Assembly (NCBI GenBank): GCA_017302435.1
Contig: JAFLDL010000004.1
Coordinates: forward strand, 90,161-154,160
DNA from: Candidatus Accumulibacter necessarius
Lineage (GTDB): Bacteria; Pseudomonadota; Gammaproteobacteria; Burkholderiales; Rhodocyclaceae
Direction: 5' to 3'
DNA: 64,000 bases
Shown: positions 45,423-56,066 of the stretch, in pieces
Layout of the letters: every line of letters starts with the position of its first letter
Numbering within the stretch: position 1 is the stretch's first letter
Notes under the pieces: generated by a model
Databases searched by the model: none
What the model saw: the letters and a program-made list of their open reading frames with translations, nothing else
Told to the model about the DNA's origin: nothing
Made by a program: the position numbers and the translations under genes

Positions 45423-46561
45423 TTCAACTGATCGTAAAGCAGGTTGAGAATCCTCTTCGACGTCTCCGATTGGTCAACACCCCCCTCGAGCGACAGCACC
45501 TGAACCGTCGACTTGCCGCCCGCCTCGCGGACGAATATACGGTACTGGGTTTGTGTCTTGCTGGCAGAGCTTCCCTTGAAGGGGTTGAGCTTCGACAGAA
45601 AGCTGTCCTCCTTCTTCTCGTTGTCGGTTTCCGGATCGACATAGCGAACGAAGTACAGGCCCCGCGACCGATCCCGGTCTTCGACGGTGAAACCGACGCG
45701 GTCCAGCGCCAGGCCCACTCGACGCCAGGCGCGATCGAAGGTTTCCTCGACCTCCAGCGTCCCGGCACCGTCAGCGCCTCGCGACAGTCTGGCGCGCTCC
45801 AGGGGCTTCTCCTGTGCTGCCTGGATGGCCGCCGTGGCGCGCTTTTCCTCGCTGCCCAGGCGAATCATCAGACGGCGCAGCATCTCCGCCTCCAGTTCCG
45901 GGTCGGCCGGGCGTGGTTGCCACTTGGTCTGATCCTTGCCCTCGGAAACGAAAATCTCGTACATACCGCGATGGCTGATGAAGATGTCGGTGGTCCCCGG
46001 AGTGGTCCCGGGTTCCAGACGGGTGCGGAACTTGTCCCGTTCGGCGGTCGAATAGACGGAATCGATGACCTTGCCAAGAACGTTCCGGATGAAATCCTGC
46101 GGGATCTTGGCGCGGTTCTCCGCCCAGTCGGTTTCCATTACCCCGGCATCTGGCAACTCCAGCTTGATCAGAAAACCGGTCTCCTGCCAGAACTCCTTGA
46201 CCGTTCCCCAAAGCTTGTCAGGCGAGCCAGTGGCGACCAGCCAGCGTTGGGTTCCCGAACGCTCGATGCGGGCCTGATCCACCTCCGGCAGGACTTCACT
46301 CTTCTGCTGGGCCCTTGCCTGCGGCGAACGCTCGGCCGCGTACGCCGAGAAAGTGGCCGTCCCCTTGCCGGCGGTGTCCGGAACAGCATAGCGGTCATCA
46401 CGGGTGGGCGAGGTCAGGTCGGGGGGCACTTCCAGCGGTGGCACACTGCTGCCGGATGCCGACTTGTATTCGATTCTCTTGGGTTCAAGCAGCGAACCCG
46501 TGCAACCGGCAAGCAGCAGGAGCAGGAAGGCAAACCGGAAGCGCGAAACGACAGGACTCAT
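45419..46561 (-). CDS. bamC: Outer membrane protein assembly factor BamC
   Basis: A 380-residue lipoprotein. The signal peptide ends in LLLLAGCTGSLL with lipobox Cys 20. An unstructured N-terminal region follows, then two helix-grip domains (about 95-210 and 255-380, with SGTQRWLVATGSPDKLWGTV opening the first). It is a peripheral part of the BAM complex. dapA lies 16 bp upstream on the same strand, as in E. coli dapA-bamC. Confidence 0.93.
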   Translation of the reverse strand: MSPVVSRFRFAFLLLLLAGCTGSLLEPKRIEYKSASGSSVPPLEVPPDLTSPTRDDRYAVPDTAGKGTATFSAYAAERSPQARAQQKSEVLPEVDQARIERSGTQRWLVATGSPDKLWGTVKEFWQETGFLIKLELPDAGVMETDWAENRAKIPQDFIRNVLGKVIDSVYSTAERDKFRTRLEPGTTPGTTDIFISHRGMYEIFVSEGKDQTKWQPRPADPELEAEMLRRLMIRLGSEEKRATAAIQAAQEKPLERARLSRGADGAGTLEVEETFDRAWRRVGLALDRVGFTVEDRDRSRGLYFVRYVDPETDNEKKEDSFLSKLNPFKGSSASKTQTQYRIFVREAGGKSTVQVLSLEGGVDQSETSKRILNLLYDQLK

Positions 46562-46576
46562 TGGAAAACCCTGGTT

Positions 46577-47455
46577 CTAGACGAGCACGCCGGCCTGACG
46601 CATGGCCGCACGAACCCGCTCGTGATAGTCGGGCGACAGGGGTGTCAGCGGTAGCCGCAGCCCACCATCGATGAGGCCGAGTTCCCTGCATGCCCACTTG
46701 ACCGGGATCGGGTTGGCCTCACAGAACAACTGACGATGCAAGCCAAGCAAACGAGCATTCAACTGACGCGCCCTGACCGCGTCGCCAGCCAGCGCTGCGG
46801 CACACATGTCGTGCATCAGGCGCGGTGCGACGTTGGCGACCACCGAAATATCGCCGCTGGCACCCATCAGAATCAGGGCACAGGCGCTGGCATCATCACC
46901 GCTATAGACGGCGAAACCCGCGGGCGCACGGGCGATCAGCTCAATCCCGCGATCCATGCCGCCAGTGGCATCCTTGATGCCGACAATGTTCGGTATTTCG
47001 GCCAGACGTAGCGCTGTCTCGTTGCTCAGGTCGGCCACCGTGCGACCCGGCACGTTGTACAGGATCAGCTGGATATCGACGGCTTCGGCGATTGCCCGGA
47101 AATGGCGGTAGAGGCCCTCCTGTGCCGGCTTGTTGTAATACGGCACGACGGACAGCGCCGCGTCGGCGCCCGCCTGCCTGGCAAAGCGGGCCAGGGCGAT
47201 CGCTTCCGCGGTCGAATTGGCGCCGGTGCCGGCAATCACCGGGATCCGGCCGGCTGCCTGATCAACGGTCAGGCGGATCAGCTCGCAGTGTTCTTCCACG
47301 TTGACGGTCGGCGACTCGCCGGTGGTGCCGACGATGACGATCGCGTCGGTACCTTCCTGCACGTGGAAATCGACCAGCCGGCGCAGGCCGGGCAAGTCAA
47401 GGCTGCCATCCTCGTGCATGGGAGTGACAATCGCTACGATCGATCCAGTAATCAT
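46577..47455 (-). CDS. dapA: 4-hydroxy-tetrahydrodipicolinate synthase
   Basis: A 292-residue TIM-barrel enzyme of lysine and diaminopimelate synthesis. The Schiff-base Lys is in [11 protein letters not shown], the catalytic Tyr in [10 protein letters not shown], and the substrate-site [14 protein letters not shown] loop is present. It condenses pyruvate with aspartate semialdehyde. Length and start are standard. It is the first gene of dapA-bamC-MBL. Confidence 0.97.
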   Translation of the reverse strand: MITGSIVAIVTPMHEDGSLDLPGLRRLVDFHVQEGTDAIVIVGTTGESPTVNVEEHCELIRLTVDQAAGRIPVIAGTGANSTAEAIALARFARQAGADAALSVVPYYNKPAQEGLYRHFRAIAEAVDIQLILYNVPGRTVADLSNETALRLAEIPNIVGIKDATGGMDRGIELIARAPAGFAVYSGDDASACALILMGASGDISVVANVAPRLMHDMCAAALAGDAVRARQLNARLLGLHRQLFCEANPIPVKWACRELGLIDGGLRLPLTPLSPDYHERVRAAMRQAGVLV

Positions 47456-47572
47456 GGTCTTGGGTGGGCGCCCGGCAGCTTCGCCGGGAGGGTTTCGCCT
47501 AGGAAATCAGAACACTGAATTCTAACCGAAAGCAGGCGCGCTGCGATGAAAAACGTCGCCGCCAGGCAAGGA

Positions 47573-48499
47573 TCAGAGCTCGGCCAGCACCCGCAGATGG
47601 GCGGCCACGCTGCGCGCCAGCGCCGACAGCGAGTAACCCCCTTCGAGCATCGACACGATGCGCCCCTGCGCGAACTCGTCGGCGATCTGCTTCATCTGCT
47701 CGGTCACCCAGGCGTAGTCCTTCTCGAGCAGCCGCAGACCGCCCATCTCGTCCTCGTAGTGGGCGTCGAAACCCGCCGAGATGAACAGCATCTCGGGCTT
47801 GAACTCGCGCAGACGAGGCAGCCAGAGATCGCTCACCACGCGACGGAATTCCTCACCGTCGGCACCCCTGCCAAGGGGCACATTGAGCATGTTGGCCGCC
47901 GGGCGCTCGGTACCGCTGTAAGGGTAGAACGGATGCTGGAAGATGCTGACCATCAACACCCGCGAGTCGCCCTTGAAGCAGTCCTCGGTACCGTTCCCGT
48001 GGTGTACGTCAAAATCGACCACCGCCACTCGCGACAACCGGTGTGCCGCCAGCGCATGCGCCGCAGCCACCGCGATGTTGTTGAAGAAGCAGAAACCCAT
48101 CGCCGACGAGCGCTCGGCATGATGACCCGGCGGGCGGACGGCGCAGAAAGCGTTCTCGACCTCACCCGCCATCACCAGATCAACCGCCAGTACGCCCGCG
48201 CCGGCAGCCCGCAGCGCAGCCTGCCAGGTGTGCCGGTTCATGGCCGTGTCTGGATCGAGATGAACGATGCCCAACTCCGGCGAGGCGCGCTTCAGGCGCT
48301 CGAGATGCGCCGCAGCATGCACGCGCTTGAGCTGCTGGAAGCTCGCCTGCGGCGCGTCGTGATAGGAAAAGTACGAATCCAGTCCTTGAGCGATCAGGTG
48401 ATCGCTGATGGCATTCAGGCGCTCAGGGGTCTCGGGGTGGTAGGAACCCATGTCGTGCAGTTGGCAATCGCGATGGGTGATGAATGCAGTGCTCGTCAC
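47573..48499 (-). CDS. Histone deacetylase family / acetylpolyamine amidohydrolase-like protein
   Basis: A 308-residue class II HDAC-like zinc hydrolase. The tandem His pair is in RPPGHHAERSSAMGFCFFNN, the zinc ligands in VDFDVHHGNGTEDCF, and a further Asp in SAGFDAHYEDEMGGL. Bacterial members deacetylate polyamines, proteins or small acyl amides. The start is GTG 48499 (TSTAFITHRDCQLHDMG) behind AAAGG. No functional link to neighbours is seen. Confidence 0.92.
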   Translation of the reverse strand: MTSTAFITHRDCQLHDMGSYHPETPERLNAISDHLIAQGLDSYFSYHDAPQASFQQLKRVHAAAHLERLKRASPELGIVHLDPDTAMNRHTWQAALRAAGAGVLAVDLVMAGEVENAFCAVRPPGHHAERSSAMGFCFFNNIAVAAAHALAAHRLSRVAVVDFDVHHGNGTEDCFKGDSRVLMVSIFQHPFYPYSGTERPAANMLNVPLGRGADGEEFRRVVSDLWLPRLREFKPEMLFISAGFDAHYEDEMGGLRLLEKDYAWVTEQMKQIADEFAQGRIVSMLEGGYSLSALARSVAAHLRVLAEL

Positions 48500-48609
48500 T
48501 ATGGCCTTTCTGCCGCAGATGGGCGCCGCGATGGACGCAGCGATCTCCGATAAATCGAGTTATTGGCTGATGGTTTATTATCATCCCAATTGCGCCACCA
48601 CGACAAGCC

Positions 48610-49536
48610 ATGCCGCCCACGACCAGACCATCCCCAGTCCGCGAAATCCTCGCCGCCGCCAATGCGGTGATCCTCGGCAAGAGCACGCAAACCCGACTCG
48701 CCCTGTGCTGTCTGCTGGCAAGAGGCCATTTGCTGATTGAAGATCTGCCCGGCGTCGGCAAGACGACTCTGGCGCACACCCTGGCCCGCCTGCTCGGATT
48801 CCAGTTCTCGCGCGTCCAGTTCACCAGCGACATGCTGCCGGCGGACATCCTCGGCGTCTCGGTGTTTGACCGAGAACAGAGCAGTTTCAGGTTCCTGCCC
48901 GGACCAGTATTCGCGCAGGTGCTGCTGGCCGACGAAATCAACCGGGCCACCCCGAAGACGCAAAGCGCCCTGCTCGAAGCCATGGAAGAAGGCCAGGTGA
49001 CCACCGAAGGCGAAACCCGACCGCTGCCGGAACCGTTTTTCGTCATTGCTACCCAGAACCCCTCCAGCCAGATCGGAACCTTCCCCTTGCCGGAATCGCA
49101 ACTGGACCGCTTTCTCCTGCGCATCGACCTGGGTTACCCCGACCACGATGCCGAGCGCTCACTGCTCGAAAGCGGTGGCCGACGGGAGCAGTTGCCGACA
49201 CTCGCCGCCCGCCTTGGCGCCGGCGAGTTCGCCCTGCTGCAACGGCAGGCGGCGGCGGTGCACGTCTCGCCAGCCTTGCTCGACTACCTGCAACTGCTGG
49301 TCGAAGCAACGCGAAAGGAGCAGCGTTTCGTACACGGCCTCAGTCCACGGGCCGCCTTGTCGTTGCTTGCCGCTGCCCGCGCCTGGGCATTCACCGGCGG
49401 CCGCGCCATGGTCCTGCCGGAAGACGTGCAGGCGGTGCTGCCGGCTGTCGCCCGCCACCGACTACGGCTGGTCAGCGGCAGCCATGCCGACGCCGAGGAT
49501 ATCGCCCTGCTGATTCGCTCCGTGCCGCTGGCCTGA
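48610..49536 (+). CDS. MoxR family AAA+ ATPase
   Basis: A 308-residue chaperone-like ATPase. Walker A is EDLPGVGKTTLAHTLA, Walker B LLADEINRATPKTQ, and sensor 1 ATQNPSSQ. The C-terminal lid follows. MoxR proteins mature metal or envelope complexes. Its stop overlaps the next start (TGATG), and with DUF58 and a TgpA-like protein it forms a conserved three-gene module. Confidence 0.93.
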   Translation: MPPTTRPSPVREILAAANAVILGKSTQTRLALCCLLARGHLLIEDLPGVGKTTLAHTLARLLGFQFSRVQFTSDMLPADILGVSVFDREQSSFRFLPGPVFAQVLLADEINRATPKTQSALLEAMEEGQVTTEGETRPLPEPFFVIATQNPSSQIGTFPLPESQLDRFLLRIDLGYPDHDAERSLLESGGRREQLPTLAARLGAGEFALLQRQAAAVHVSPALLDYLQLLVEATRKEQRFVHGLSPRAALSLLAAARAWAFTGGRAMVLPEDVQAVLPAVARHRLRLVSGSHADAEDIALLIRSVPLA

Positions 49537-50510
49537 TGCGCCGACGCGAGAGATTCCAACGCTGGTTGTTCCACCTTGCCCGTGACGAGCAGGTGCCGAT
49601 CGTGCTCACGCAACGCCGCATCTTCATCGTGCCGACGTCCGGTGGCCTTCTGTTCGCCGTTGTTCTGGCCGTGATGCTGATCGGCGCCATCAACTACAAC
49701 CTCAGCCTCGGCCATGCCCTGACCTTTCTGCTCGCCGGACTCGGACTGGTCGCCATGGTGCATACCTTCCACAATCTGTTCGGCCTGCGCCTGACGGCGG
49801 GGCGCGCAGAACCCGCCTTCGCCGGCGACCTGGCACGCTTCCCGCTGGCTCTGGAAAACCCCCGCCGGCAGCCGCGCCGCGCCCTCGAGTTTTCCTTCAA
49901 GGACCAGCCGGTGGTCACGGCTGACCTTTCACCGCAGGGCCGCGCGACGATTGCCGTTCCCTTCGTCACACACCAGCGAGGACGCCTTGACCCGGGTCGC
50001 GTCACGCTCACCACACGCTATCCGCTGGGCCTCTTCCGCGCCTGGAGCTACCCCTATCCACCCTTTTCCTGCGTCGTCTATCCAAAGCCGCTACGCACAC
50101 CGCTGCCGGGAGCCTCGCCGGGAGCGCATGCCGATCACCGCCAGGGTGACAGCGGCCAGGAAGACTTCGCCGGTCTCCGACCGCGCCAGATCAGCGATCC
50201 GACCCGGCACATCGCGTGGAAAGCGGTGGCCCGCCGCTCCGACGAGCAGGCGCTGCTGGTCAAGCAGTTCGCCGGCGGAGCCATGGATGAACTCTGGCTC
50301 GACTGGTCGCTGACCCCGGCCGAGCGTGGCGACGAGGATCGCCTGTCGATACTCGCGGGCTGGATCATGGCGGCTGACGAACAACAGGCGTGCTACGGGC
50401 TGCGGCTGCCAGGCCAGCAGATCGCCCCGGCCCAGGGCGATGCGCATCGTTCCAGCTGCCTGCAGGCCTTGGCGTTGTACGGTGAAACCGAAGCGCGGGA
50501 TGCGCGCTAG
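49536..50510 (+). CDS. DUF58 domain protein
   Basis: 324 residues. Two membrane helices are at ~30-80 (GLLFAVVLAVMLIGAINYNL, LTFLLAGLGLVAMV), followed by a periplasmic/cytoplasmic beta-rich domain. The DUF58 core is GQEDFAGLRPRQISDPTRHIAWKAVARR. Family members work with MoxR. The stop overlaps the start of the TgpA-like gene by 11 bases. Confidence 0.9.
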   Translation: MRRRERFQRWLFHLARDEQVPIVLTQRRIFIVPTSGGLLFAVVLAVMLIGAINYNLSLGHALTFLLAGLGLVAMVHTFHNLFGLRLTAGRAEPAFAGDLARFPLALENPRRQPRRALEFSFKDQPVVTADLSPQGRATIAVPFVTHQRGRLDPGRVTLTTRYPLGLFRAWSYPYPPFSCVVYPKPLRTPLPGASPGAHADHRQGDSGQEDFAGLRPRQISDPTRHIAWKAVARRSDEQALLVKQFAGGAMDELWLDWSLTPAERGDEDRLSILAGWIMAADEQQACYGLRLPGQQIAPAQGDAHRSSCLQALALYGETEARDAR

Positions 50511-52479
50511 ACCACCGGCGGCGCTCGAACATGGCGCCGTGCCATGGCTGCTGGTGGTTGCCCTGGCGACCGCCGGCCCGCACGCCGAGCACCTGCCAGC
50601 CTGGCTGACGGTGCTGGTTGCCGCCGCCCTGCTCTGGCGCACCTGGCTATGGCATCAACAGCAGCGAATGCCGCCACGCTGGTCGCTCGCCCTGCTGGTG
50701 ATCGCCGCCGTCGCGGCGATCGGCTGGCAGTTCGGCAGCCTGTTCGGGAAGGACGCGGGCGTCGCCATGCTGGTCCTGTTTATGGCCCTCAAGCCACTCG
50801 AAATGCACAACCGGCGCGACGCGCTGGTAGTCATCATGCTCGGCTACTTTCTCCTGCTGACCCACTATTTCTACTCGCAGAGCATCCCCACCGGCCTCTG
50901 GCTGCTGGCCGCCTGCACGCTGCTGACCGGCGCCCTGCTCAGGCTGCATGGCGGCGCCCAGCCGGTCATCGCCATTGCCCGGGACGCCGGCCTCCTGCTC
51001 CTGCAGGCGCTGCCTTTCATGCTGCTGCTCTATCTCCTCTTCCCGCGCGTCACGGGTCCGCTCTGGGGGTTGCCGCAGGATGCCCATGCCGGGCTCAGCG
51101 GCCTGCCCAGCCAGATGTCGCCGGGGTCGATCAGCAACCTCACGCTGTCCGGCGCGATCGCCTTTCGCAGCCGCTTCGCCGGCGAGATTCCGGAGCAGGC
51201 CGACCTCTACTGGCGTGGCCCGGTGTTCGACGAGTACGACGGCGTCACCTGGCGTGCCAGCCGGCAGCACGGCAGATCACCAGCGCCGGCGCCGGTGATC
51301 GAGGCGCGTGGCCCCGCGCATGACTACAGCAGCATCCTCGAAGCCCACAACCAGCGCTGGCTGCTGGCACTCGACGTACCGACCCGCCTGCCCCCCGACA
51401 GTTCGCTGGCAGCAACGCTCGAAGCACAGTCTCGCGAACCGCTGCGCATCCGCTCCCGTTTTTCCTTCAGCTCGGTGCTCGACTATCGCGTCAACCGCAT
51501 GGAAGCGCCGGCCAGCCTGCAACAGGCGCTGACCCTGCCGCCGCAAGGTAATCCGCGCACGCGTGCCCTCGCCAGCGAGTGGCAGTCGCGACCACCAGCG
51601 AGGATCGCCGAGGCGGCTCTGGCGATGTTTCGCCAGGAGGACTTCCACTACACCCTGCGCCCACCGCTGCTCGGTGCGGACGCCATCGACGAATTCCTCT
51701 TCGACAGTCGGCGTGGCTTCTGCGAGCACTACGCCTCGGCCTTCGTCTTCCTGATGCGTGCGGCCGGCGTGCCGGCGCGCGTGGTTGCCGGCTACCAGGG
51801 CGGCGAGCTGAATCCGGTTGATGGCTATCTCACCGTGCGCCAGTCCGATGCCCACGCCTGGGCCGAGATCTGGCTCGCCGACGAAGGTTGGCTGCGCATT
51901 GACCCGACAGCCGCAGTCGCCCCGTCACGCATCGAGCAAGGCATCGTCGCCGCGCTGCCGGCCGGTGAGCCGCTGCCCGGCATCATCCGCCTCGACGCCG
52001 ACTGGATGCGCGACCTGCGCAACCGCTGGGAGGCGGCAAACAATACCTGGAATCAGTGGGTGCTCGGTTACAATCCGCAGCGCCAGCGCGAAGTCCTGTC
52101 GCGGCTCGGTTGGCCCGACCCCGACTGGCGGAGCATGACCGCCTTGCTGGCCGTGCTCTGCGGGCTGGCGCTGCTGCTCGTCGCGCTGTGGACGCTGCCA
52201 GGACGCCGCCGCGACGATCCGGTCCAGCGTGCCTGGCAGGCATACTGCGCGCAACTCGGGCGCCGCGGCATCGTTCGCGCCGACTGGGAAGGCCCGCTCG
52301 ATTTCGCGCAACGTGTGGCACGCGAAAAACCCGAGCTGGCCACGCTCACGAGCGAAGCCGCCCGGCACTATGCCGAACTGCGCTACGGCGAAGGTGACGG
52401 CGATAGCGACGGCGAACCACTGCGTCGGCTGCAACAATGCGTGCAGCGACTACCCCCGCAAAGGAGAAGAAGAATTTGA
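50500..52479 (+). CDS. Transglutaminase-like membrane protein (TgpA/DUF3488)
   Basis: 659 residues. Six or so N-terminal membrane helices (~15-190), a periplasmic transglutaminase domain with Cys-His-Asp triad (RRGFCEHYASAFVFLMRAAG, QSDAHAWAEIWL, WLRIDPTAAV), then one more helix (~545) and a DUF4129-type tail. P. aeruginosa TgpA is an essential protein of this layout. The start ATG 50500 sits inside the DUF58 3' end. An upstream GTG is possible. Confidence 0.9.
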   Translation: MRARPPAALEHGAVPWLLVVALATAGPHAEHLPAWLTVLVAAALLWRTWLWHQQQRMPPRWSLALLVIAAVAAIGWQFGSLFGKDAGVAMLVLFMALKPLEMHNRRDALVVIMLGYFLLLTHYFYSQSIPTGLWLLAACTLLTGALLRLHGGAQPVIAIARDAGLLLLQALPFMLLLYLLFPRVTGPLWGLPQDAHAGLSGLPSQMSPGSISNLTLSGAIAFRSRFAGEIPEQADLYWRGPVFDEYDGVTWRASRQHGRSPAPAPVIEARGPAHDYSSILEAHNQRWLLALDVPTRLPPDSSLAATLEAQSREPLRIRSRFSFSSVLDYRVNRMEAPASLQQALTLPPQGNPRTRALASEWQSRPPARIAEAALAMFRQEDFHYTLRPPLLGADAIDEFLFDSRRGFCEHYASAFVFLMRAAGVPARVVAGYQGGELNPVDGYLTVRQSDAHAWAEIWLADEGWLRIDPTAAVAPSRIEQGIVAALPAGEPLPGIIRLDADWMRDLRNRWEAANNTWNQWVLGYNPQRQREVLSRLGWPDPDWRSMTALLAVLCGLALLLVALWTLPGRRRDDPVQRAWQAYCAQLGRRGIVRADWEGPLDFAQRVAREKPELATLTSEAARHYAELRYGEGDGDSDGEPLRRLQQCVQRLPPQRRRRI

Positions 52480-53477
52480 AAAACCCATGCGTCACCCTCC
52501 TCTTCGGCCTGCTCGGCAGCGTCATGGCGCTGCCCGCCCACAGCCAGCAGGGCGCCGGATTCAGCCAGGACCCGGAAGTCAGGGCTTTCATCCTCGGCAT
52601 GCACGAACAGCACGGCTTTGACGTTGCCCACCTGACGCGGCAGTTCGCCGCCATCCGGCCCAACGCCACCGTGCTGCGCGCCATCCGTCCGCCTGCCGTC
52701 CCCGAAAAGCAGCGCTCATGGGAACGCTACCGCGAGCGCTTCGTAAACAGTCAACGCATAACCGGCGGCCTGTCCTTCTGGCAACAGCATGCGGCCACGC
52801 TGCAGCGCGCCGAGGTGATCTACGGCGTCCCGCCCGAGATCATCGTCGCCATCATCGGCGTCGAGACCATCTACGGTCAGAACATGGGCAGTTTTGGCGT
52901 CCTCGAGGCGCTCGCCTCACTGGCCTTCAATTACCCGCCACGGGCCGAGTTCTTCCGCGGCGAACTCGAGCAGTTTCTGCTCCTGGCGCGCGAAAACGGC
53001 GTCAGCCCACTCGAAGTCAAGGGTTCTTACGCCGGCGCGATGGGCATCCCGCAGTTCATGCCCAGCAGCCAGCGCCGCTTTGCCGTTGACTTCGACGGCG
53101 ACGACCGCATCGACCTGCGCCACAGCAACACCGACGCCATCGGCAGCGTCGCCCGTTTCCTGCAGCAGCATGGCTGGCAGAAAGGCGCGCCGGTCGCCGT
53201 ACCGGCAAACGTCAATGGCGATCCGGCCGCATTGATCGCCGCCGGCATCAAGCCCTCGCTGACTGTCGGAGAGATGGCCAGTCTGGGTGTCGTGGCGCCC
53301 GCAGCCAGCGAGCAGGCGGCGGCCCTGATCGACCTGGTCACGCCGGGGGCAGCAACCGAGTACTGGCTCGGCTTCGACAACTTCTACGTCATCACCCGCT
53401 ACAACCGCTCAAGCTTTTACGCGATGGCGGTCTTCCAGTTGGCAGAAGCCCTGCGCGTAGGGCAGAGCCGATTCTAG
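52476..53477 (+). CDS. mltB: Lytic murein transglycosylase B
   Basis: A 333-residue SltB-type transglycosylase that cleaves peptidoglycan. The catalytic Glu is in [34 protein letters not shown] and the C-terminal [15 protein letters not shown] are characteristic. The start is TTG 52476, overlapping the upstream TGA (TTGA), behind AAAGGAGAAG, and opens a signal peptide ([19 protein letters not shown]). It is convergent with rpoS and shares CTAG stops with it. Confidence 0.94.
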   Translation: MKNPCVTLLFGLLGSVMALPAHSQQGAGFSQDPEVRAFILGMHEQHGFDVAHLTRQFAAIRPNATVLRAIRPPAVPEKQRSWERYRERFVNSQRITGGLSFWQQHAATLQRAEVIYGVPPEIIVAIIGVETIYGQNMGSFGVLEALASLAFNYPPRAEFFRGELEQFLLLARENGVSPLEVKGSYAGAMGIPQFMPSSQRRFAVDFDGDDRIDLRHSNTDAIGSVARFLQQHGWQKGAPVAVPANVNGDPAALIAAGIKPSLTVGEMASLGVVAPAASEQAAALIDLVTPGAATEYWLGFDNFYVITRYNRSSFYAMAVFQLAEALRVGQSRF

Positions 53478-54430
53478 AGCAGGTTGTCGGCGGTACCGCC
53501 ACCGCGCCGGATGATGCGGCGAAGGTGATCGAGCGCTTCGATCTGAATCTGGCGAACCCGCTCACGGGTCAGATTCAGGTCGAGGGCAATTTCCTCGAGC
53601 GTGCACGACTCTGTGCCGCCAAGACCGTAGCGACGTTGCAGAACCTCCTGCTGCTTGTCGCAGAGCTGCCCCACCCACCGGTTCAGCAAGACCCCGATTT
53701 CGCTTGACTGCAGAAGTTCATCCGGATCGATCAGGCTATCGTCGGGGATGACATCGCCAATCGAGCGGCTGGGGTCTACCTGCAGAGGCGCATCGAGTGA
53801 CGCAATGCGCTCGTTGAGGTTCATCACCCGCCGGACATCGGCACTTGGCCGATCGATCAGATGGGCAATCTGGTCGACGCAGATCTCCCGCCCGTTGGCC
53901 GACTCCAGATGGCGGATGGCGCGCAGGACGAGGTTGATTTCCTTGACCACATGCACCGGCAGGCGGATCGTCCGCGACTGATTCATGATTGCCCGCTCGA
54001 TGCTTTGCCGGATCCACCAGGTGGCATAGGTCGAGAAACGGAATCCGCGCTCGGGATCGAACTTTTCGATCGCGTGGATGAGACCGAGATTTCCCTCCTC
54101 GATCATGTCGAGCAAGGGCAGTCCGCGGTTGAGGTAGTGCTTGGCGATATTCACCACCAGCCGCAGGTTGTGCTCGATCATCTTCTGCCGGGCCAGGAAC
54201 TCTCCTGCGCGCGCGCGCCGTGCCCAGGCAGCCTCCTCGGTCGGTGAAAACAGCGGCTTGGCGCCGATTTCGTTCAGGTAATGCTGCGTGACGTCATTGA
54301 GCAGTTCCGCCTCGGGCGACGGCACCAGGTCCGCCGGCTCCAGCCTCGGGAGCGCATCGACAAATGACAGCTCCGGCGGCTCGAGATCGTCTTCGCAGGA
54401 ATCAGAGTCCGAGTCGTAAACACCCGACAT
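53474..54430 (-). CDS. rpoS: RNA polymerase sigma factor RpoS
   Basis: A 318-residue sigma-70 family stationary-phase factor. Region 1.2 starts near [19 protein letters not shown], region 2 has [19 protein letters not shown] and [20 protein letters not shown], and region 4 ends with [19 protein letters not shown]. It directs the general stress response. It is the last gene of surE-pcm-nlpD-rpoS and in other bacteria is often also transcribed from within nlpD. Start ATG 54430. Confidence 0.97.
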   Translation of the reverse strand: MSGVYDSDSDSCEDDLEPPELSFVDALPRLEPADLVPSPEAELLNDVTQHYLNEIGAKPLFSPTEEAAWARRARAGEFLARQKMIEHNLRLVVNIAKHYLNRGLPLLDMIEEGNLGLIHAIEKFDPERGFRFSTYATWWIRQSIERAIMNQSRTIRLPVHVVKEINLVLRAIRHLESANGREICVDQIAHLIDRPSADVRRVMNLNERIASLDAPLQVDPSRSIGDVIPDDSLIDPDELLQSSEIGVLLNRWVGQLCDKQQEVLQRRYGLGGTESCTLEEIALDLNLTRERVRQIQIEALDHLRRIIRRGGGTADNLL

Positions 54431-54432
54431 GG

Positions 54433-55410
54433 TCAGCGCTGCGGCAGATGCTTGAGCGGGTCGACCGGCTTGCCCTGACGGCGAATCTCGAAGTGCAGCT
54501 TGACCTGGTCGGCGTCGGTGTTGCCCATTTCTGCTATCTTCTGCCCCTTGCCAACGCTCTGGCCTTCCTTTACCAGAACGTTCTGGTTGTGCGCGTAGGC
54601 CGTGAGATAGGTATTGTTGTGCTTGACGATCACCAGCTTGCCATAGCCGCGCAGGCCGGTGCCGCTATAGACGACCTTGCCGCCGCCGGCGGCCAGCACG
54701 CTGTCGCCGGCCTTGCCGCTGATGTCGATGCCCTTGTTGCCGCCCTCGCTGAACGTGCCAATCAGCTTGCCATTGGCCGGCCAGATCCAGGCGACGTCCT
54801 CGCTCCCCGACGCCGCATCGCCCGCCGACGCATCCGGCCGGCTTTCCGGCCTGGCTTCGGACTTTGCTTCGACCCGCGCTGCCGGGCTGACCTCCGGCTT
54901 CGCTTCAGGCCTTGCCACGACCGGCGTCACCGTCACCAGATCAACCGCCTGCGCCTGCGCACGCGCCAGCGCCTGCTCGGAGTAGGGTTCCTTGCCCGCC
55001 CTCGGCTCACGCTTCAGGAGATCAGCCGGACTACTGCTGCCAAGGGAACGCTGTTCGACCACCGTGCCGGTGCTGATCGGCCGCACCACGACCGCCTCGG
55101 TCGCCGCCGTGGCACCGGGCGCCCTGACCCGCAGCGACTGTCCGACCAGGATGCGATTCGGATTGTCGATGTTGTTCCAGGCCACCAGCTCCCGGTAATC
55201 AAGCCCATGATCGAGCGCGATGGAATACAGCGTATCGCCCCGCTTGACGGTGTACAGATCCTTGCTGGCAACCGACGCACCGGCAGTCGCCGCCTGACCC
55301 CCACGGTCGCCAGCCGGCGCCGGCGACTTGCTGGCGCAGCCCGCCAGAACGAGCAATGCCGACAAGATCAGAGCGCCCGGGTGGCGAGAAAAAAACCCTT
55401 GGTCCTTCAT
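54433..55410 (-). CDS. nlpD: NlpD-type lipoprotein (LysM + degenerate M23 domain)
   Basis: 325 residues. Lipobox LLVLAGCAS, a LysM domain ([20 protein letters not shown]), a Pro/Ala/Glu-rich linker and a C-terminal LytM (M23) domain. The LytM zinc ligands are lost: the first motif is NKGIDISG rather than H-x3-D, and the HxH position reads KLHFEIR. It should activate cell wall amidases (AmiC) in septum splitting, not cut peptidoglycan itself. The start overlaps the pcm stop (ATGA). Confidence 0.94.
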   Translation of the reverse strand: MKDQGFFSRHPGALILSALLVLAGCASKSPAPAGDRGGQAATAGASVASKDLYTVKRGDTLYSIALDHGLDYRELVAWNNIDNPNRILVGQSLRVRAPGATAATEAVVVRPISTGTVVEQRSLGSSSPADLLKREPRAGKEPYSEQALARAQAQAVDLVTVTPVVARPEAKPEVSPAARVEAKSEARPESRPDASAGDAASGSEDVAWIWPANGKLIGTFSEGGNKGIDISGKAGDSVLAAGGGKVVYSGTGLRGYGKLVIVKHNNTYLTAYAHNQNVLVKEGQSVGKGQKIAEMGNTDADQVKLHFEIRRQGKPVDPLKHLPQR

Positions 55411-56066
55411 TCGACTCCCGACAGTAACGGAACAAAACGCACGGCGTCCAGGCGGGTTTCGACAAAACCCTCGGCCCGTCGTTCGATCAGCACGAGCTGC
55501 TGGCTTGCCGCGCCCAGCGGCAGGATCAGCCTGCCGTTGGGTGCCAGTTGTTGCAACAGGGCGCGCGGTACACGCGCCGCCGCCGCCGCGACGATGATCG
55601 TATCAAACGGCGCCGCCTCCGGCAGGCCGAGCTGGCCGTCGGCATGCTTCAGGCGCACCTTGAGTTGCCGGATGGCGCGCAGGTTGGCCTTGGCCTTGGC
55701 GAGCAACGGCGCGATTCGCTCGACCGCATAGACCTCGTCGGTCAACTGCGCCAATACGGCCGCCTGGTAGCCACAGCCGGCGCCGATCTCCAGCGTCTTG
55801 CCAAGGTCGTCGCGGCCAGCCAGCAGCGCCTCGATCATCCGTGCCACGACATAGGGCTGCGAGATCGTCTGCGAGAAACCCAAGGGCAGCGCCGTGTCCT
55901 CGTAAGCCCGTGAGGCCAGCGCCTCTTCGACAAAAACGTGGCGTGGCACGGCTGCGATCGCCGCCAGCACCTCTTCGTCAACAATGCCCTGCTCACGCAG
56001 GCGCTCGATCATTCGCGTCCGCGTCCGCTGCGAGGTCATGCCAAACCCGGAGACGGCGCCGCTCAT
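55407..56066 (-). CDS. pcm: Protein-L-isoaspartate O-methyltransferase
   Basis: A ~219-residue SAM-dependent repair enzyme that methylates isoaspartyl residues. The SAM loop is [17 protein letters not shown], and [15 protein letters not shown] is the substrate-side motif. The start ATG 56066 overlaps the surE stop (ATGA). An ATG four codons upstream (56078) is possible. It is part of the surE-pcm-nlpD-rpoS operon. Confidence 0.95.
   Translation of the reverse strand: MSGAVSGFGMTSQRTRTRMIERLREQGIVDEEVLAAIAAVPRHVFVEEALASRAYEDTALPLGFSQTISQPYVVARMIEALLAGRDDLGKTLEIGAGCGYQAAVLAQLTDEVYAVERIAPLLAKAKANLRAIRQLKVRLKHADGQLGLPEAAPFDTIIVAAAAARVPRALLQQLAPNGRLILPLGAASQQLVLIERRAEGFVETRLDAVRFVPLLSGVE

Noticed and set aside
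54433-54760. Active M23 endopeptidase in the nlpD gene
   Set aside because: The zinc ligands are replaced (NKGID, KLHFE), as in amidase activators.
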